From contig JAGVGV010000141.1 in assembly GCA_020056895.1 (NCBI GenBank), positions 1 through 7,225 on the forward strand: a DNA stretch of 7,225 nucleotides, written 5' to 3'. Position numbers and translations under genes: made by a program. The notes beneath the pieces are model-generated. The model was not told the DNA's origin, ran no database searches, and worked only from the letters and a program-made list of their open reading frames with translations. Shown one piece after another: positions 4,959-7,225 of the stretch. Origin of the DNA: Deltaproteobacteria bacterium. GTDB lineage: Bacteria; Desulfobacterota; Desulfarculia; Adiutricales; JAGVGV01. Every line of letters starts with the position of its first letter. Position 1 is the stretch's first letter.

Positions 4959-6857
4959 ATGGCGAATTTCCAAACCGTTGAAGTGACCACCGACCTGTTG
5001 ATCGTCGGCGGCGGTATGGCCGCGTGCGGCGCGGCTCTCGAAGCCTCATATTGGGGCAAGAAAAATGGCGTCAAAGTGACCCTGGTGGACAAGGCCGTTC
5101 CGGATCGTTCCGGCGCCGTGGCCATGGGCCTTTCCGCCATCAACCAGTACATCAATTATGGCAAGGGCGTAAACTCGCTTGAAGATTACGTCCGTTACGT
5201 CCGTCAGGACCTCATGGGCGTGTCCCGTGAAGACCTGGTGTACAACATCGCCCGCCACGTCGATGGCACCGTGCATCTGTTCGAAAAATGGGGCCTCCCC
5301 ATCTGGACCGATGAAAACGGCAACTACGTGAACGAAGGCCGTTGGCAGCTGATGATCAACGGTGAATCGTACAAAGTGATCGTGTCCGAAGCCGCGAAAA
5401 ACGCGATGAAGGACGCGGGCAACGAAATCTTCGAACGCGTGTTCATCATTGGCCCGATCATGAGCAGCGATGGCTCCCGGGTCGCCGGCGCGTACGGTTT
5501 CTCCACCCGTGAAGAGAAATTCTACATCTTCAAGGCGAAGGCCGTTATGTGCGCCATGGGCGGCGCGGTCCACGTGTTCAAGCCGCGGTCCACCGGTGAA
5601 GGTCTCGGCCGGTCCTGGTATCCGCCTTTCAACAGCGGTTCCTCGACCTACTTCGAGATCATGGCCGGCGCCGAGCTGACCTGCCAGGAAATCCGTTTCA
5701 TCCCCGTCCGGTTCAAGGATGCCTATGGCCCGGTCGGCGCGTGGTTCCTGCTGTTCAAGTCCCGCGCCATCTCCGCCGGCGGCGGCGAATACATGGCCGT
5801 CCGCAAGGCCGAACTGAACAACTGGGCTCCGTATGGTCTGGCCAAGCCGATCCCCGCCAACCTCCGGAACTACCTGGGCATGTTGGACGTGGAAGCGGGC
5901 CTTGGGCCTCTGTACATGGAAACCCACGAAGCCATCGCCAACCTGGCCAAGCAGTACGAAGGCGATCCCAAGGCTTTCAAGAAGAAGATGAAGGAACTGG
6001 AAAGCGAAGCTTGGGAAGACTTCTTGGATATGACCATCTCCCAGGCCATTCTGTGGGCCTCCATGAACATCGCTCCGGAAGAGAAACACTCCGAAATCGC
6101 GGCCTGCGAACCGTACTTCATCGGTTCCCACTCGGGCGGCAGCGGCGGCTGGGTTTCCGGTCCTCCGGACCTGAAGGGCAAAGGCAAGCTGCTGGATGAA
6201 TACTTCTGGGGCGGCGTGGGCAACATGACCACGGTTCCGGGCCTGTTCGCCGCTGGCGACGCGACCGGCGCTTCCTCCCACAAGTTCTCCTCCGGTTCCT
6301 TCGCCGAAGGTCGTTACACCGGCAAGCAGGCCGTCAAGTGGATTCTGGAACACAACAGCCTGCCCGCTTGCGAAACCGCCGGTCTGAAGGAAAAGGCTCT
6401 GGCTCCGATCGAACTGTACGAAAAGAACAAGGGCTTCTCCACCGACGACGACTACAACCCCAACTACCTCAAACCGTTCATGTTCATGTTCCGTCTGCAA
6501 AAGCTGATGGATGAGTACGCGGGCGGCGTGGTGTCCGGCTTCAAGACCAGCAAAGCCCTGTGCGAACGCGGTCTGGAACTGCTGGAATTCCTGAAGGAAG
6601 ACGCCGAAAAGCTCGGCGCGGCCAACGTGTACGACCTGGAACGTTGCTGGGAAAACACCCATCGTATGTGGCAGGCCGAAGCCCACATCCGGACCATCCT
6701 CTTCCGTGAAGAGACCCGGTGGCCGGGTTACTACTTCCGGGCTGACACCCCCAAGATGGACAACCAGAACTGGCTGTGCTTCGTGAACGCCAAGTACGAT
6801 TCGAAAGCGGCTCAGTGGAGCATGCGGAAGGTTCCGATCGGCCCGATCTGCGACTAA
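4959..6857 (+). CDS. aprA: Adenylylsulfate reductase alpha subunit, FAD-binding catalytic subunit
   Basis: This 632-aa flavoprotein of the fumarate reductase/succinate dehydrogenase superfamily reduces APS to sulfite and AMP. The FAD-binding dinucleotide fold opens with LLIVGGGMAACGAALEA (13-29). AGAVAMGLSAINQYI-type sequence around Asn62 corresponds to the flavin/substrate-contact Asn of the Archaeoglobus enzyme. Arg251 in VRFKDAYGPVG (250-260) and His391 in GSHSGGSGGW (389-398) match the positions of the catalytic Arg and His. GLFAAGDATGASSHKFSSGSFAEGR (428-452) is the second FAD-contact region. The C-terminal helical domain follows from about 500. Length is slightly below the 640-665 aa typical for the family. 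AGGAGG sits 7 nt before the ATG. It is co-transcribed with aprB and ends before a strong terminator, so these two genes form a closed unit here. Confidence 0.98.
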   Translation: MANFQTVEVTTDLLIVGGGMAACGAALEASYWGKKNGVKVTLVDKAVPDRSGAVAMGLSAINQYINYGKGVNSLEDYVRYVRQDLMGVSREDLVYNIARHVDGTVHLFEKWGLPIWTDENGNYVNEGRWQLMINGESYKVIVSEAAKNAMKDAGNEIFERVFIIGPIMSSDGSRVAGAYGFSTREEKFYIFKAKAVMCAMGGAVHVFKPRSTGEGLGRSWYPPFNSGSSTYFEIMAGAELTCQEIRFIPVRFKDAYGPVGAWFLLFKSRAISAGGGEYMAVRKAELNNWAPYGLAKPIPANLRNYLGMLDVEAGLGPLYMETHEAIANLAKQYEGDPKAFKKKMKELESEAWEDFLDMTISQAILWASMNIAPEEKHSEIAACEPYFIGSHSGGSGGWVSGPPDLKGKGKLLDEYFWGGVGNMTTVPGLFAAGDATGASSHKFSSGSFAEGRYTGKQAVKWILEHNSLPACETAGLKEKALAPIELYEKNKGFSTDDDYNPNYLKPFMFMFRLQKLMDEYAGGVVSGFKTSKALCERGLELLEFLKEDAEKLGAANVYDLERCWENTHRMWQAEAHIRTILFREETRWPGYYFRADTPKMDNQNWLCFVNAKYDSKAAQWSMRKVPIGPICD

Positions 6858-6871
6858 TTCTCGCGATCGAC

Positions 6872-6924
6872 CGAACGGTCTACCGTTCGACGGGGCGCCC
6901 CAACCGGGGCGCCCCGGTTATTTT
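6872..6924 (+). terminator. Double-hairpin intrinsic terminator of aprBA
   Basis: Fifteen bases after the aprA stop there is a first hairpin, CGAACGG (6872-6878) with CCGTTCG (6883-6889). A second hairpin follows, GGGGCGCCCC (6892-6901) with GGGGCGCCCC (6906-6915) around AACC. After it comes GGTTATTTT (6916-6924). The 3' arm is also the core of a perfect 18-bp palindrome (6902-6919), so an alternative fold is possible. This should end the aprBA transcript before the mobile element. Confidence 0.85.
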
Positions 6925-6959
6925 GGGGATACGCAGCCCACGGCCCCTACCGGAGAAAT

Positions 6960-7137
6960 CCCCTAGCCCAAGTCTACCAAGTTCGTTTGTGAAATGGGGT
7001 TTGGGGGGTGGACTTCATTTTTTGTAGGTTGTAACTTATTGAAATTATTTGATGCGGTCACGAAAAATTCAAAATGTAGTGCCCGAATAAAAATAATTTG
7101 TTGGCAAAGCTCGCCCTTTCGGGTATCCTCCCAAGGC
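6960..7137 (+). mobile_element. Probable left end of an insertion sequence (border not fixed)
   Basis: Base composition drops sharply in GC from about 7010 (many A/T runs at 7011-7100), unlike the genes on the left, and a transposase gene begins at 7138. The left border and terminal inverted repeat cannot be placed because the right end lies outside the window. A border near TGTAGTGCCCG (7075-7085) would be plausible from distance to the gene, but is a guess. A 6-bp stem CCCGAA/TTCGGG (7082-7087, 7118-7123) lies just upstream of the start codon. Confidence 0.4.
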
Positions 7138-7225
7138 ATGTTCATTCGTGAAATCAAAAAGAGGGACCGCGCCGGAACCCCCGCATACTCCTACCACCGA
7201 CTCGTCGAATCCGTCCGCACCCCCA
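7138..7225 (+). CDS. IS4/IS1634-like transposase, N-terminal 29 codons only
   Basis: The ATG at 7138 opens a frame that runs off the window edge. The peptide starts MFIREIKKRDRAGTPAYSYH and continues RLVESVRTP. This matches the typical N-terminus of IS1634-type (IS4 superfamily, DDE) transposases, which begin with an MF-I-R stretch, a basic patch, then Y-x-Y/H-R-L-V-E-S and a charged turn. The catalytic DDE residues are outside the window, so whether the element is intact cannot be judged. There is only a weak AAGG before the ATG, which is not unusual for a transposase gene. It lies directly after the aprBA terminator and on the same strand. Confidence 0.7.
   Translation, partial: MFIREIKKRDRAGTPAYSYHRLVESVRTP

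Noticed and set aside
5046..6686. A 546-codon open frame on the minus strand, antisense to aprA
   Set aside because: It mirrors aprA codons; strong third-position G/C bias in a highly expressed gene removes stops from the opposite strand. The predicted peptide is rich in Val, Gly, Phe and His with no recognisable domain, and there is no ribosome-binding site or promoter to support it.

Overview
The window most likely comes from a sulfate-reducing bacterium of the Desulfobacterota (former Deltaproteobacteria). The main evidence is an aprB-aprA pair encoding dissimilatory adenylylsulfate (APS) reductase, in the gene order usual for sulfate reducers. GC-rich coding DNA and a cobalamin-riboswitch-controlled uptake operon fit this. 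The genus cannot be named from the sequence alone.

Left part (1-3494, minus strand): a complete regulatory unit reading right to left. It starts with a sigma70-type promoter (TTGACA, 17 nt, TAGCAT), followed at once by a cobalamin (B12) riboswitch at 3291-3458 and a leader of about 217 nt. Then come a periplasmic substrate-binding protein, a FecCD/BtuC-type permease and an ABC ATPase. The start of a fourth, unidentified gene overlaps the ATPase stop codon and runs off the window. The genes are tightly spaced (2-nt gap, 26-nt overlap, ATGA overlap). The riboswitch makes corrinoid import the best guess for the cargo. The leader contains a 7-base match that can hide the ribosome-binding site and a competing 11-base pairing, so it looks like a translational expression platform.

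Middle (3495-4502): a divergent promoter region, an unrecognised 132-aa gene with a Cys-Pro-Cys motif, and a possible 36-aa ORF overlapping its end. After these comes a 350-nt stretch without a convincing gene. That stretch carries a good sigma70-type promoter (TTGACA, 17 nt, TAGATT) and a long, structured aprBA leader. The leader contains a bulged stem, a terminator-like hairpin with a T tract, and an AU-rich hairpin close to aprB.

Right part (4503-7225): aprB (two [4Fe-4S] clusters) and aprA (FAD subunit), each with a strong Shine-Dalgarno sequence. Together they reduce APS to sulfite plus AMP in the cytoplasm. A strong double-hairpin terminator follows aprA. After an AT-rich stretch, the first 29 codons of an IS4/IS1634-like transposase begin at 7138. 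The electron-donating qmoABC genes, often found directly after aprBA in sulfate reducers, are not next to it here.

I see no tRNA, rRNA or CRISPR array. The most unusual material is regulatory: the B12 expression platform and the aprBA leader.
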